NCBI RefSeq assembly: GCF_032854445.1
Contig: NC_088301.1
Coordinates: forward strand, 45,619,187-45,683,186
Direction of reading: 5' to 3'
DNA from: Liolophura sinensis
Taxonomy: Eukaryota; Mollusca; Polyplacophora; Chitonida; Chitonidae
Length of the DNA stretch: 64,000 bases
Shown here: positions 24,580 through 39,099 of the stretch, piece after piece
Position numbering within the stretch: the first letter of the stretch is position 1
Layout: the number at the start of each line of letters is the position of its first letter
The notes under the pieces: generated by a model
Told to the model about the DNA's origin: nothing
Databases searched by the model: none
What the model saw: only the letters and a program-made list of their open reading frames with translations
Made by a program: the position numbers and the translations under genes

Positions 24580-24655
24580 CTGTGAGTTCAAGTTCAGCTC
24601 ATGCTCCCTTTCTCTCACGTTGGCTTTCGCCGCACGTTGGAAGGTCTTCCACAAA
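24580..24655 (+). repeat. SINE R1 fragment
   Basis: It carries GTGAGTTCAAGTTCAGCTCA (box B region), then CATGCTCCCTTTCTCTC and a GCACGTTGGAAGGTCTTCCA phrase, as in the body of the SINE at 4640-4860. Head and tail are missing. Confidence 0.5.
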
Positions 24656-25734
24656 GTGAGCAAATATACACATTTTGTCACAATTGACATGCTCATTTAT
24701 ATATAACTAATAATAAAATAAACATTTCCATGAAAACAGGTAAGAGCTACCGCGTAAGGTTGAGGTGTTTAAGCTGATAATAAGTAGAAGCTGTCGTTTG
24801 TCACAGAGGTCGCAAAGCGACCAAGGTGAAAAAAGAGGGCAAAGGTGAGTGATCATCAAAGTTGGACACCGATTCCTAAGGCGGTAACTTACACATTGGT
24901 TTCATTCTTTGCCAAAAGTCGTTCGATTTTTTTGCAATCAGTATTTTAGCATTTAGTACTTTGAAGATGTCAAAATATGCCTTATGTCATAAACATGTAG
25001 AGCATGTCTTTCACTATTTTTTGAAGAGAGTATATGATCATAGATATTGGGAACAAATCCATATTCACCAATCAAATAAAATTTTATCCATTTGCCACGA
25101 ATGGCTCAAAGTGTTGTCTTTAAGAAAATATCTCACTAATATGTGTAATATTTATTAAAAAGTTTCAAAAAGTTATTAAAGGACCCTCATCATAAGTTTT
25201 GAGAACTTAATTACCGATTGTGAACGGTGAAACGCACAAAGACTTATTTTGTGAAAGGTAATTATTTGGGCTATACTAAAATGATACCAAAATGCGATTG
25301 AACTTGACTCTGATCGATTGTTGACGTGTGTATTTCTTTACAACCATCGAAATCGAATATTTCCATTCGCGATGTTGATGTGGCTTTACATGAAGTTCAT
25401 TACATTATGTTATCCTTTAAACTGATGCCGTTCCTGGGCGGGAGAACGTCAGTGTGTCTTGCGGTGGGAGGCGTAATGGGAGCAGATATCCAGTATATAT
25501 AGAGACATCCGCTTTCAAATTCCACTGTGACACATATAACAAAGCCTCGATAAATCAGAACCTTGGCAAAATTCTCATATATTCTGATGAAGTGATACGT
25601 GTGGAAGGTGGGTTTAGATCAAGGTTTAAATGATTCCTCTCTTCGTATACTTCAAGAGGCTGGTCAAGCCTGACCACTTTAGTGATTTAAAAAAACAGAA
25701 TTGGGTAAAAACAAAAAAAATGCAGTGATGTTAA

Positions 25735-25805
25735 ATGCAATTTATTAGACGTCACTAATCCAGAAGTACTCGAAATGCTGTATTGTCATCACATTTAACA
25801 TACAA
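25735..25805. repeat. Family T tail fragment
   Basis: CACTAATCCAGAAGTACTC, then GAAATGCTGTATTGTCATCA and CATTTAACATA, match the tail of the copy at 38140-38372. Only the tail is present. Confidence 0.35.
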
Positions 25806-26319
25806 TCACATTAACACAATACAAAAGTCATAATATCAATATCTGAAAGAAAAGGTCGAGGAAGGCCATTCATGTTTTGTTTACGTGAATATGGAGACTG
25901 ATCTTAGTTCTAGTTTGAGCAGAAGCAGCAGTTTTTTAGGCTCCCATGTTCTATATCGGATGCATTCGGGAAACATGAAACAAGGGGCATAACCCTTGTT
26001 CGTGCATATTTAACAGCGGACACGGCCATAGCCTTGCACTTACTCCTCCACAGTTTTGATCTTAGTATCCCCTTGGTGTCTGTTGAAATATAACAATAAT
26101 ATAATTATAGTAATATAGGCAACTTATTTCGCAAACAAAAACAGAAAAGATAAATACCGAAATAACTTTCTTTGAAATATAATTATGAGTTGTGATTAAT
26201 AAACATATAATTGGAATAAATAAATGAAGTACCTTCTAATAAAAGATTTTGTAATCAGTACAATTATAACTGCATGTTTTCATCTAATTTGTTCTGCTAG
26301 GGTGTTGTAAGCTGTAAGT

Positions 26320-26390
26320 TTACATGATACGTGTGACCATTTGCCAACTATCACACGGTGTCCGCTGCTATAGCTATATTCTCCGTGCTT
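26320..26390. repeat. Family T fragment
   Basis: ATACGTGTGACCATTTGCCA, then ACTATCACACGGTGTCCGCT. This is the same block, in the reverse orientation, as in the copies at 38140 and 17765. Confidence 0.5.
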
Positions 26391-29300
26391 TATTCTTTAA
26401 GAGATATGTGATGAACTTAGCGTGATGCAGAGATGTACTGTTAGAAATCCAATCTTCGCGTGAAGTGTGAAAAAACAAAATTAGTTTCGATGCTTTAAAA
26501 TATTTCTTTAAATAATCTGCATAACAGATGTCACTTTGGAAGATTTCCGTCTTCATTTTTGTACAGTTACGACACAATGCAACAAGGATGCAATAATAAA
26601 CACGATATCCATTATGCATTCATCTTATTTTAAACATTATCTAGCCATTAGTACATTTGATCTAATAACTATATATCAATCACATAAACTCAAAATGATG
26701 GTAAACTGTATGTTACATTAACACAGGTATACCTGTGTAAACTGAATTTTCCCAAGCCGAAAGTAAGGGCAATTATAATAATAGCAATCCTTTATTACAG
26801 GCAGTGATGTCCATAATATGAACAGTACTACACAAAAATGTAATTAGGTCAACTAAATTTTATTTTATACCTTGATTTTCTTGCCATTTCACCAAACGGA
26901 GCGAATACCACTTACAGCAATATAAGTAGCAGAGATCCCATGGAAATCACGGACAATGATAAAAATAACATTGTTGTTTGGCAACTCGAAATACCGAGGA
27001 ACATATGAAGAAGTTATGTATATATAATCCCACCTTCGTCGTAACTGTGTTGGCTTGGATCAGTTTTACGTAATGCTGTCAAAGTTAAAGAGTCATAAGA
27101 TTCTTTTAGTCGCAGGTGGCATGGTACAAATTGCGTGTGCCCATAAAAGAGGTCAGAAACTCATTGATTTATATATACAAATATAAGTAAATCGTTTTGT
27201 CAAAATTTCAATGTTGCATATCTGTTTGTTAGCTCACTAGAAAAAACGTACTTGCGAAATCTAAATAACTGAACTGCATATACAAGAACACTGTATAGCA
27301 AGCCAAGTTCTCCCAAACACAATGCTGAACTATAGATTTAACCGCTCAGCAAATGATACATTTTGTTGGAATGGTATTTCTATATTTATTTCTATATGAC
27401 ATATAATTACATATTCGCTTCTTTACATATATGTACCAATTAGAAACTGCTTTGTGACTGACTGACTTTTTCTCCATCATTTTATGCAGAAAGCATCAAC
27501 TTTCTAAATGATGTAGCTGTAAATTGGAACTCGGTCTTCACATTCGTCCAGTCTGAATATTCAGATTGACCTCAATAATAATTAGCTGAATAGAAAAGAC
27601 TACCGCATGGCGAGTAAAGTGTACATATTTGTTTTACCATTTATTGAAAAATTATTCGTAAAATATGTACATACACAACTATACGTAAATTAAAAAGTAA
27701 GTGACATAATAATCATCGAAAACACGATACCGTGCACGCATTTTGGTTGTGGTGCATTTCGAAATTTGTATTGAAAATTTTGTTAGTCAGTTTCCATATT
27801 CACTAGTGAAACTTTTTTGAGACATATATTCGTTTCCTTTATGATATGTCTCAATGTTATTGATAAACTATTTTTACTGCACCACGGCAAACAAATCTAA
27901 TTAAAGATATTGAAAGTTGGCTGTTAGGAACCGTTTATACATCAAATGCACCATACTTTTTAATAGTCCATATATTGGACCAGTAGTTAAATCAGATTTT
28001 CATCGCTCTATCTGGCCACCCAGTGTTACTGTCGAATAACACATGTTCTAATTGAAATCAAAATGTAACAGGTTGTCAACAGATTGTGTACTGGGGCTGG
28101 TGTCTGGTGGGTGTCTTCTGTAGTGGTTATTCAATGCAACACCACGCATGGAATTGTAGCAAGAGAAGAAGTATTATGGATGTAAAAATGTCAATCAATT
28201 AATTGAAGGTAAGTCACAGGTCACTTGCGTAATTACCTCATGAATCTCGATGTTGATGTCAACAGATGTTTTACATATAACGGGTATGACACGCCCTTTC
28301 TTTAGCAAAGCTAAAGACAAGGTCTCGCATCTTCCTCTTTTTCGAACTTATTCATGAGTACACCATTCAGGATTCGTAAGGTTCAGTGTTTCGATAAAAC
28401 CACACAGCCCTTACTTTGTTGTATCTGTATGTTTAACTAACATATTGCGACATCTTTGGGAAATAATACTCATTCATACTCAATGATTATATTACTTGAC
28501 AAACACTACAATTTCATATTTACTCAATGGCGGTTTTTACTTTTCATTTGGCGTAATACAGTACCATTGTTTAAAGTATACATAGGGAACAATTTTAAAA
28601 GTTTTATCTACTAAATATATTTGAACGATGCACACATTTAGGTTAATAAGTTTAACAATGTATTGAGGGTAATAGATATCAAAGGTCAATATCATGAACA
28701 TTATGGTAGTAAACAACGCATATTGGAGGTACCTGAATGCTGTCGTTGAAACCTATTAATGTGATGGTGAAATACATTTCATCAGTTATCGCATTTTAGC
28801 GATGACGTTAAACTTTGAACACTTAGGTTCACAAAGTCACGTATAGGCAGATCATAGCATCTGTACGCTTCGTTTAAGCGGAGACGCATTTAAATTATGA
28901 AATGGGTCTATTAGTGCTTTTAGTTAATTGATTGTGATATATTGCACACTGATTGAATTTTCCATTCTATTATTATAGCATTTTAAGCACAAAACAAGCG
29001 TTTTGCGATCTTTGTAATTGCTTTGCAAACAATCAAACTGGAAAGCTGTGAATCCCTTTCTCTCGAGCTTTGAATCTTGTCATATCGCATTGGCTCAGCA
29101 CTCTAACCCGTCTTTACTCTGATGAACCCGTATTGTTTCCGTCGATTTTGATCAGACCCTTACATTATTGTTAAGCCGTTGTTTCCGAACCATGTATTGC
29201 TTTGTAAACACCACTTTGGTACACGCTTTCTGATCAGTCGATTGGGGTTTTCAGATAAAAATCTGTGTTATCAAGCCTCGGTGGTCGAATACCATGAAGC

Positions 29301-32300
29301 GTGCCAGTTTACTCTCGTAAGTAATCGCGTATAGTGGCATAGTGGTGTATTATGAAATGGCGTCTGTATTCTTTACGTCAAAATGGCATTGATTTTTTAA
29401 AGTCATTAACCCAAACTTGTGAAACAGTGTCTTGGATTTGGCACTAATAAATCACACCTTGTGTAGGCGAGCCCATTTTAACACTGACCCGTGCAAAACA
29501 CATAGTGAATTGAAGTTCCATAAAGACTAAAAGCATGTTTTAATTGTAACATAATTTTGTGCTTTCTTATATATTTTTTCGTGCATTTAAATGTGAAAGG
29601 GATTTTTGTTGTGATTTAGTACTGTGTCGAAATCCTCAAACATATATAGCGACTTATCGATCTCCATACTTCGAGGTGTTGTTCTGAATGAGTTATCCCT
29701 CGTCACAAGGATATCTAGCTTCAAACATTGAGCGAACTGTAAGGGCTTAGAGATGACGTTCCAACACGTGTCACTTATCACGCCACCTGGTGACCAAGTC
29801 GTTTAAGAATTGCACGTTATGGAGTATTGTCTAACGCAGCCCGTTGTCCGAACAGGGTAAATATTGGACAGTTTCAGCGTGGCCAAATTGAGTGCGGTTA
29901 GAGAATTATGATTTCAGGTCAACAGCTGGCAATCTTTCGAGAAGATAATGACTGCATAAACAGCCATCTCCTGCGGACAGTCCCCTGGCTCCCGTGGCGA
30001 ATGAGTATATTGTCTTTTCACTTACCGTCATCGTGCTGACCCTGTCCTCTTGTACAAACGCGACACGAACCGTGGCTGAGCTATTCTCAGGCAAGCCTCA
30101 CATTTTTGCATGTGGCAGCAAATTATCACTTTTTTGTTCTCGTAGCCATCAAACTTTTGTTTTGATTGTTCGGAATTGGTCAGATTTTGAAAGGTTTTAC
30201 AGAGCCACGCGAGCATAATATGAAGCACTGAAAACGACTGAAAATGACGCAAATTTATGGGTGAATGATTGGCAGATTTGTTTACGCCAGACGACTAAAA
30301 GCCCATTTCCGCTCTGTTTTATCTCCCCACATCGACCAGAGAGTGCGTTTGCATTTTTCTATTTTTTTTTAAATAAAGCTAGTCGGGCTTTGTTCATCTT
30401 GCGAAATTCTCATTTTGAGAAAGTGCATAAATCAAAAATAGGCCACCATGTAATATTTGACATGTTTATTGTTGATTACAAGTCCCTCGAATCTGACAAA
30501 ATGTGTCTCCTTTGTTTCGAAATGGATGATTTTATTCCTGAAGTTTTTTTATTGAAGAAGTACGAAGGTCTAAGGTACCGTATAAACACAAACTGTGAAC
30601 ACATGCAGCACCATGCTATAGTATATATGATGTATGATATGACCACATTGTAAGGCCAAGACAGCATTATGTCAGCAGTATCCTGGCAATACACAGTATG
30701 AAAAATTCGAAAAAAGCTAAATTTTCCAGTGTATTTTAGATTTAAATTCCACATAAAATATATGAACAGCCACATATGATGAATCAATAAAAGAAAATTA
30801 CACAATAATGAGATAAATAAAATGAGAAATTCATAATGTTTTAAACATAAGTTATTATTGCTGACGTTCAATAGACGATGTAAAAAAGAAGGAAATATTT
30901 CATACGACTTTCAGTAATTAAGAACATTACATAATATTGAAAAATATCATCTCACCAAAGTCTTTTATCAATTTTAACAATACGCAAACTTGTAAGGTTC
31001 ATCATTTTTTCATATTAGAATTTATAATTATTATATTTTTATAAGATATTATATTTCTTATAATTATAAGAATTTTGTGTTTTGAAAATGTCTACTTAAT
31101 CTATTCTGTTTCAACATTGTATATTACAGATTCTTAATCCTTCATTCCCATTAAAATAAGGTATCAGAGAGACACTTTTCTCACCTCTGTTTAGATAAGT
31201 ATTTGTATAGTATGTACTACTTTGCACTGTATTTGTTATACTAATGCACCACTGCCTTAATCAACAATTCACTAAAATCTACATTTAAAATAATGCACAG
31301 TAGTATACAATATTATAAACAGTCCAATATCACAAGCCATCAAAGTCTAACCTAATTCCACAGAAAATTCCACAAACAACTGAAAAAAATCTCAATGGAC
31401 ATGAAGAGAAATGCATTTCATTAATGTTGGAAACAAATATTTTGTCTATTATGCCCAAGTCCGGATTCATCTTCAACAAATGCCTCAGTGCTTATTATCC
31501 TTTCTCCACTATGGTGCCCCCATCGCTGTTAGCATTAAGCTTTGCTTTCGGAATAGGGATGTACAGATCGACATCAAAACCTTAATATGCAGTCTTTATA
31601 TGCCTGTCGGCGAAAGTCGCGTGTTTTTGCCGTCTGTCCAAGCCTATAGCTTTAGGTGCAGTATCGCTCTCATCGTCACAAGTCTCACTCTCTGAACGAC
31701 ATACCTGAGAGCGTCATTAACCCTTTTGTAGAGAGCCATATTGTTCCATATGTCGAGTTGATCAACTCAAAGATTCGCTCTCGACGAAGTTTTTAACAAC
31801 ACTCATTGAAATTCCCGGTTTATGCATGGACAGGCGGCGAATCAACGAGGGCCGTTCACAAAATTCTTAGGCGGGTAAGAAAAACAATCGGGATCGAGTT
31901 AACGAATGTCTCAAGGGAAAAAGACTTCTTCACGTCTCGATCTCGCCGCAGACGATAGCTTGTATTATGCGGTGTTTGTCCCCGGGGAAATTATGTAGTG
32001 ATCTATAACAAGAGATTATGGGCTTTATCGCGCCAAATAAACGTACATATAATGAGGAGTTGGTTTAGCAAGTCTTTGTCATGCAGAAACCGTTGCCAAT
32101 AAAATATCATCAAAAACCGGCCTTTTGGATAGGCACATCGTATAGAAGAAGGTTGACGTACGCGCCGATGCTGCTCTGGCACGATTATGTCGGCCTTTTT
32201 TTCCGACATGAATTATAATTGACTGATACTGTAGAAATTAAGCGAATAATTGGCGCCCACATTTATTTTTAAGGAACATAATAATACTCGACCTTTCAAC

Positions 32301-34198
32301 TTTGACCACAGTTTATCACATCATAGTACGTATAATGGTGTATAATTTGCTTACGTGGAATTCATCACAGTAATAGTCAGCTTCCGGAAACAGTGGACCG
32401 ATAAAATAAAAATTTTCGGTCAGACAATTAGTGTGATTTATTTGGATGTTTGGTGGAAAAGTTCCTGTTAGATTTGTTGTCACGTTCACAATTCACAGGC
32501 ATAAAGAATGTTCCTTTGCATCATCCATATATCGGTTCCAACGAGCTGGCGTGGCACGGGAATGGCCAAGATGAGAACAGTTACAACTGAGATCAGGTTG
32601 TGCATAAAATGATGCCAGTATGTGGCAAATCCACGGTTTGTGGAACATACGGCAGGGCGCAGTTCACGCTGCTTTTTACAGATGTTTTCACCATCATGTC
32701 TTCAGCTGAAACATGTCCCAATTGTTTTCACCAGCTGATAATCATCGCTCCAAGATTAACTCGAGGCTCGTGCGTGAGTAACACGATGGACGTGGCCACC
32801 AGACGACCGCCAAACCTCAAGTGCTTTGGCGAATTAAACAGCTACGAACACGAGGAAACATGCAGGATATTATAACGGTCTCTTTGCGGACTGGGCGCCC
32901 TATCGAAGGCAAGCTGGTCAGCGCAATCTAATTATGAGGTTTAGATCAATTGGAATCAATCTAGGCAGATTAAATCGCAAGCAAATCAGCCAGAGCGACA
33001 TTCAACAATGTAAATAAAGCGAGACATTTCCAAGTCATAGATACAGTTGTTATCAATCAGGGTCTCGAGCTGACAGCTTGGTCGGACACACGCTTCCAAC
33101 CTGTTCACGAAGGAACCGCCATTTGCACGTGCTCTGCCTTATATGGACGAGCCAGCGCGTGCAGATGATAGACTGTCGATCGTTTAACTGACGGCCGGAA
33201 ACCAACACCGTGGGGATTGTTCGCGTTTCTGCTCTTCGCACGCATAAGTAAGACTTGACATTTCTCGAAAAAATGATGATTGATTTGGAGAAATGGCTTT
33301 TAAAATTAAACGTGCACCAACCTCAGGCAATAAAAGATAATTAAAAAAGAAATATTATAGTGCTGTTTTATGACTAATGGTGTCTCTAAATTTATATTTG
33401 ACATTTTTTTCATGTCTTGAATATATTACGTAGGCAACACAGGGAGAAACGTTACAATTATGTGTATGCTTCATGATGTAACTATATGCTTGTCCATTTA
33501 GGTCACGGTGACCGCAGCTATTTTACGTTATATAATACCTATTCACTCAACCTAGTCCAAGCACAATATGAAGAGATCACACTGGAAGACGTTGGTCTGA
33601 GACAAATCATGAAAGACCTTCCCACAGCTCAATTTTATTAGTACCACTTAACTGAACGTGCCATTATTAAGTTAAGTTGACTATTTAAACACTTTAACAC
33701 GAGTTCCCAGTGCTTCGGAAGGAGTTTCTCGTCACATCTGGTGGGTGCATATGCGTGAAGATGTAGCCATTTGTTTGCAGTCTCGGCCTATGTTTCAAAC
33801 AACATTGACTAATAACTGTGCGAAAATCCAAATGTCTGTGTTCCTAACCTCCAAGTGTCAAGAAGGGTAATTTTAAAAAACATTGATAAATGAATTAAAG
33901 AGTCATGAAATGGGAACACTCTATAAGTCGGCTCGTGAATTAACAAATTGTTCTCATCTTTACAAATAAGCAACGCGATGATGCCTGATAAATCCTTCTT
34001 TCGCTGCATCTGTTCAGGCATAAGTCTATATGAACAAGTGAGAATGTAAATAATGCAAGAAATTAAGTAAAAGTATTTACCCTTTCGAGGTTTACAATTG
34101 GTATACGAATATCGGATTTCACGATTAGATTGATCCCGTGACATACGGAAAGAACACAATACATTTTGGTATATAATATGTATTCAATCTGTGTACAT

Positions 34199-35373
34199 AA
34201 ATTGTAGTATTGGTAACTATTCGTGTTCTATATTCCCATATCTGTTAGCTCGATGAATATACACGCCATTAAATTGTAGTAATGGAAAAAGGACGCCAGA
34301 AATTCTTAACGCCGATGATTACAATAATTGTTAACTTCATGTGAGACTCTTATGCACTGTATACTCTTGACTGATTAAGTATGCAATCAACAATTCGTAC
34401 CAATGACTGATTTCATTAGATAATGCCCTGGATATTTGCCCTATATAGCTATAATATCTTATATAATATATAGCTATAATATCTTATAGCTATAGTCTCG
34501 ACTAACATGTTATACATAGATGTTGTATGATAATATGATTAAAATTGAGATGCCGTCCTCTATGACTTTTCTTCTCATACACTTCTGAACAACAGATCCA
34601 ATGATCAAAAAATTTGAATATGAATACATGTGTATGTGCATGGCCTTTTTCTATGGTACCAACATAGAATTTTTTTAAAGTATGCAACGTATCTGTAAAG
34701 CCTTATTCAGTTCTGTACAGTTACATGTAGGAACAAATAGAATATTCCATTAAATCTAGCAAATTGATTTTTTAAAGTATAGGCAAGAAATTGTAGTATT
34801 GGTAACTATTCGTGTTCTATATTCCCATATCTGTTAGCTCGATGAATATACACGCCATTAAATTGTAGTAATGGAAAAAGGACGCCAGAAATTCTTAACG
34901 CCGATGATTACAATAATTGTTAACTTCATGTGAGACTCTTATGCACTGTATACTCTTGACTGATTAAGTATGCAATCAACAATTCGTACCAATGACTGAT
35001 TTCATTAGATAATGCCCTGGATATTTGCCCTATATAGCTATAATATCTTATATAATATATAGCTATAATATCTTATAGCTATAGTCTCGACTAACATGTT
35101 ATACATAGATGTTGTATGATAATATGATTAAAATTGAGATGCCGTCCTCTATGACTTTTCTTCTCATACACTTCTGAACAACAGATCCAATGATCAAAAA
35201 ATTTGAATATGAATACATGTGTATGTGCATGGCCTTTTTCTATGGTACCAACATAGAATTTTTTTAAAGTATGCAACGTATCTGTAAAGCCTTATTCAGT
35301 TCTGTACAGTTACATGTAGGAACAAATAGAATATTCCATTAAATCTAGCAAATTGATTTTTTAAAGTATAGGC
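34199..35373. repeat. Perfect tandem duplication, 589-base period
   Basis: Positions 34199-34784 recur at 34788-35373 with a constant offset of 589 and no difference I could see. Three bases (AAG) separate the copies. The unit is AT-rich and non-coding, and includes nested TATAGCTATAATATCTTATA motifs. Identity this high means either a very recent duplication or an assembly artefact. Confidence 0.95.
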
Positions 35374-35589
35374 CTTCTCTTGCAAACTGGATCTCCAAAG
35401 CTAAAAACCCTGTGTTTTTGTGACAGGGACAAAACATAAGATCAACACCATAACCAGAGAAATTTGTCTCTCAAAAAGGAGACATTGATATATAAAACGT
35501 ATACAGTTGTTTATGCACACCTTGCATTATTGAGTTGAACGAAAAAAAACTTTATAAAATTACATAAACAATGAACGGGAAGGATTTTA

Positions 35590-35670
35590 CCGGTTATACG
35601 TGTGACCATTTGCCAACTGCCATGCAAACTGTCGGCGATGCTATGATTTTATTCTCTGTACTCTCGTCTT
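35590..35670. repeat. Family T fragment
   Basis: It reads ATACGTGTGACCATTTGCCA, ACTGCCATG, then GATTTTATTCTCTGTACTCT, which is the reverse-oriented head block of the family. Confidence 0.5.
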
Positions 35671-38139
35671 ATGTTCTGTTTTTTTTTTTGTGTCTATGTA
35701 ATCACGGTCTGTTTTCGTAAACAACCAGACAATTGGCAATTTCTTTACAGCGTCTTTCTGAAGCTGAAATAAAATGATATTTGTAGTTATGCAATGATGC
35801 CGAATCCATTTTCATTTGAAATTTGTCGAGTGCTATGGGGGTGCACTTCCTAACAACTACACTCTCATGTACCATTATCACGATGCGTGAATGTTGTCTG
35901 TTGTAGATTGTGACAAGACATCAAAATGTCGTGTTTTCATGTTATAAAGTACACCACGCGAAATTCATGCACTGAAAATCATCAAACCACACGCGATCGG
36001 AAAATACAAATTACTATTCTTACGAAATATAACGTTGTCTGAGTGTTGTCTCTGTTTAACCATTTGTGTACTGACAACAGTGTAACAGAATACAGAGATG
36101 TCGTATCGGCGTTGTAGGGAGCAGATTTCAATGGGTATATTGCGTGGCGGAGGGCTAACTGATCGACATGTAGGGAAAAGCCTACTTGTGTCAGGAAGCC
36201 ACTTTCATCTAAACGCGCCTGGGTCATCGCCGATCTTTCGACTTGTGATTGTGCAGGAGAAAAGCAAAGCAAATACTCCATGCAGACCTAATGTTTAAAA
36301 TCTGTCAAGGTATGAGTTTTCACCGGAAGCTCTTTACAAATAACCTATCGAGGTTTGATGAACGATGGGCGGCCATCAACCATGCGCCTTCGTAATGGCA
36401 GATTTCCTTTCAATATCGGGAAGCGGACAACTAATTGGAATATTACAGGTAAAAACACACAGCATAGGAACAATCAAGTTGACCAGGTAAAACTTCGATG
36501 TGATACCTGTTATGTCAACAAGCAATAGCAATAAAGGGTGTAATAACTTTTGTTAGTCGTGACGGGAAATGCACGCGAACCAATATGCGCCCAGGTGTAT
36601 CACGTGATCTCGCACACATCCCACCAATTATCATGTCTTCGTTCGGCTTGACGATTGTCGTCTTTATTGTCGATAAAGAGTAATACATCACCTGGGTTAT
36701 TTCGACCTATGACTAGCTCAAACTTTGAAACTAGTCCATTGAGAAAACACGTGGAATCTGCCACTTATCAACTTTGTATCCGTTGGAAATTGCGAGTCAC
36801 AACCTTCTGTCTTCGGTCTTGATTTTAACCCAGTTCAATGTCACTGGATTACTCCATAAAGATGTCTCCCTTTAGGACAGAAATAACATAAAATTCTGAG
36901 CTTAGAAGTTGTCTCTCCCATCAACCACCGGTTGTAATTGGATAAAATGATCGAATGGGTTAAACAAATGGAAAATTATTCTTTTTTTGGAATGCATTTA
37001 AAAGCCTTTCTTCTAAATTGACAGTGATACGTCTTTTTTAGCCAGCCAACATCGCAACGCTACTTTTCTCTCATTGGGAGACAACACAGATCTTTAGGTC
37101 AATCAGGCCACGTCCCATGATAAACTATACGTGCTTCACGGTGCAGGGAAAGCTTTATCGCCTGGCTTTACTGTTTCCGGAAATCCGAGACCCAGTGGTA
37201 CCCGGAAAAAGCAATGAACCCGGGAAATGTAATAATAGCTAATAATGTACATTTCCAGCGTCCATTTTACGTTCTGAAAGTTCGTCCCAACTGATGTCTC
37301 ACCGTCACGCGAGGTGTCACCCGCCGCCTGCTGCTTTGTAAATACGCCCAGGTAAAAGCTGCTTAAAACCCGCTTTTCAAACAGATTTACGGCATGATAC
37401 AATATGCCCTTTCCATCAAGGTTGGGCTTCAAAGCGTACCAGCTCGCTCGGTGTCTTTCCGCCATGTCAATTTATCACCCCGTCCATTCATTGGCGAAAA
37501 CCCGGGCAATCGTGATTAACTGTGCTCGAACAAAAACGCAATTAAGGTCTTTGAAACCAACACCAGCAGTGGCTTAATGTTAATATAGTCTTTGGTCGGG
37601 ATATTTACATTCTGTAAAGGTTACACTTGAAAAAAAAAAGATGCACGGGAAACACCACTGCCATGCATTCGTTTTGATGAATGTGTCATGGTTGAGTGGA
37701 CAAATCAGTCACAGAATTAATCAAGATTAAACCATGACATTTCCATCACAGCCATAGGTTTTTCGCTCAGTGCGCCACAAATCTAAAGAGTACTAATTGC
37801 TTCGTATAAATTCAAAAGTTGTCTCGCAACGCCAGGTACCTTAGACAGGAGTATAGATTAGACTGGTTTTTCTGGCGATCTGTTTCACAACGATATCTGA
37901 TTCCACTTAGGGGCGTCAATGTATAGTGTTCAATGGCGAAGACATGTTGCGTGTAACGCTTATATAAACATAAATATTAGTTCAAAAGGAATATGTAAGA
38001 AACAATAAATAAATAGTAAATAAAACTAGTAACATGTAAAATAAAAATGCTGTCAGCAGTTTTTGACGATGCAGGGAATTTGGCTAGAGTTTCATTTGAG
38101 ACACAGTCAACCAAAGCTACTTCCTTACAATATGATAAA

Positions 38140-38372
38140 AGACTTACAGCATATAGAGAGTAAAACGAGAGCAGAGACGGCATTGTGATGATTGGCAAAT
38201 GGTCACACGTAACTGGTGAAATACGACCTCTTGTCAATGTTCCTGAGTTAGGGTCTTATTTTAACTGTTCATGTAAAGACTTAAGTAGTAACCCCATAAC
38301 TTCAGCAAAATTAGGTAAGCAAAAATCACTGGTCTATAATTACTCTAATGCTCTGTCATCACATTTAACATA
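38140..38372. repeat. Family T copy, the most complete
   Basis: It runs from GACTTACAGCATATAGAGAG through GGCAAATGGTCACACGTAAC, CGACCTCTTGTCAATGTTCC and TTTTAACTGTTCATGTAAAG to a tail with ATAATTACTCTAATGCTCTG and TCATCACATTTAACATA. About 230 bases, no coding capacity. Confidence 0.55.
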
Positions 38373-38944
38373 AAATACAAACCTCGCTCTCGCAATGGAA
38401 TTTTTCGACGTGGATATTTTATTTCAAACAATACATTAAACGATTGTCTCTTCTCTGTGTGGCAGAATGGATGAATGGACGATCTTCAGTCAAGGATTAA
38501 GCTCTGACTCAGAACTGATGTTTTAGAATCTACCCGAAGGCAGATAGTCGGCTATCTACGAGGGCTGCATGGCCGGATACATGTAGATACCACAACTATA
38601 TTTGCATGAAATCATCACTTTCGAATTATTGTCAGACGGATGTCTGTCAATGTTCTCTGTTTAAGTAAGTATAAGCTTTAAGCTTATTGTTTTGGAAATG
38701 GGTCTTGTGGTTATCGGCTTGCGGCTTCATGATCTACGAGTGGTATACGAATGTCGGACTTGACGCTGATTAACTCACTAACCAAAGGGCACTTAATCTA
38801 TATATATGATTAGCGAGTGAATAAAGCATTGCAAAAGAGTACTTTGCCATATATGTCATGGTGGTGCTAGGGGGCGTGTAAATCGGCACCATTTATGCAT
38901 TTACTGAACAGTTAGAATAAAACCCGGACAGGCAAACTGACTAG

Positions 38945-39010
38945 ATGTCTTATTTCCCCGGTTACATGTGACCATTGGCCAGTTTTACTCTCTATGCTGT
39001 ACATCTTTAA
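38945..39010. repeat. Family T fragment
   Basis: GGTTACATGTGACCATTGGC, then CAGTTTTACTCTCTATGCTG, in reverse orientation. It pairs with the forward copy at 39100-39180, forming a loose inverted repeat. Confidence 0.45.
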
Positions 39011-39099
39011 TTATGATAGAATATCATTGTGAGATTACACATTCACATACAACCTATGCACCGAAAAATGAGACCAGTAATCACAATGTAAAATACTAC

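Larger units (their letters stand above)
21135..34198. other. Gene-poor region between gene B and the tandem duplication
   Basis: No supported gene. Contents I can name are a perfect 16-base palindrome at 22451-22466, an open segment at 23455-23796 of doubtful origin, a MITE-like element at 23975-24230, a SINE R1 fragment at 24580-24655, family T pieces at 25735-25805 and 26320-26390, and an AT-rich inverted-repeat tract near 31020-31080. Blocks at about 31560-32000 and 32480-33240 are less AT-rich than the surroundings and show no repeat that I recognise. Confidence 0.5.

Noticed and set aside
29906-30218. Possible exon on either strand (hydrophobic start on plus, good GTAAGT donor on minus)
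   Set aside because: The plus frame starts without ATG. The minus donor has no convincing upstream acceptor or partner exon.
30261-30871. Overlapping open frames of about 130 codons on both strands
   Set aside because: AT-rich sequence with biased, low-information translations, no motif and no splice context.
33809-34159. Minus-strand 116-codon open frame
   Set aside because: No recognisable domain or repeat; composition matches background.
34502-35276. Two identical 61-codon minus-strand frames
   Set aside because: They are identical only because they lie in the 589-base tandem duplication; the translation shows no protein-like features.
37136-37465. Minus-strand 109-codon open frame
   Set aside because: It lies in a less AT-rich block but has no motif, no signal peptide and no clear splice sites.
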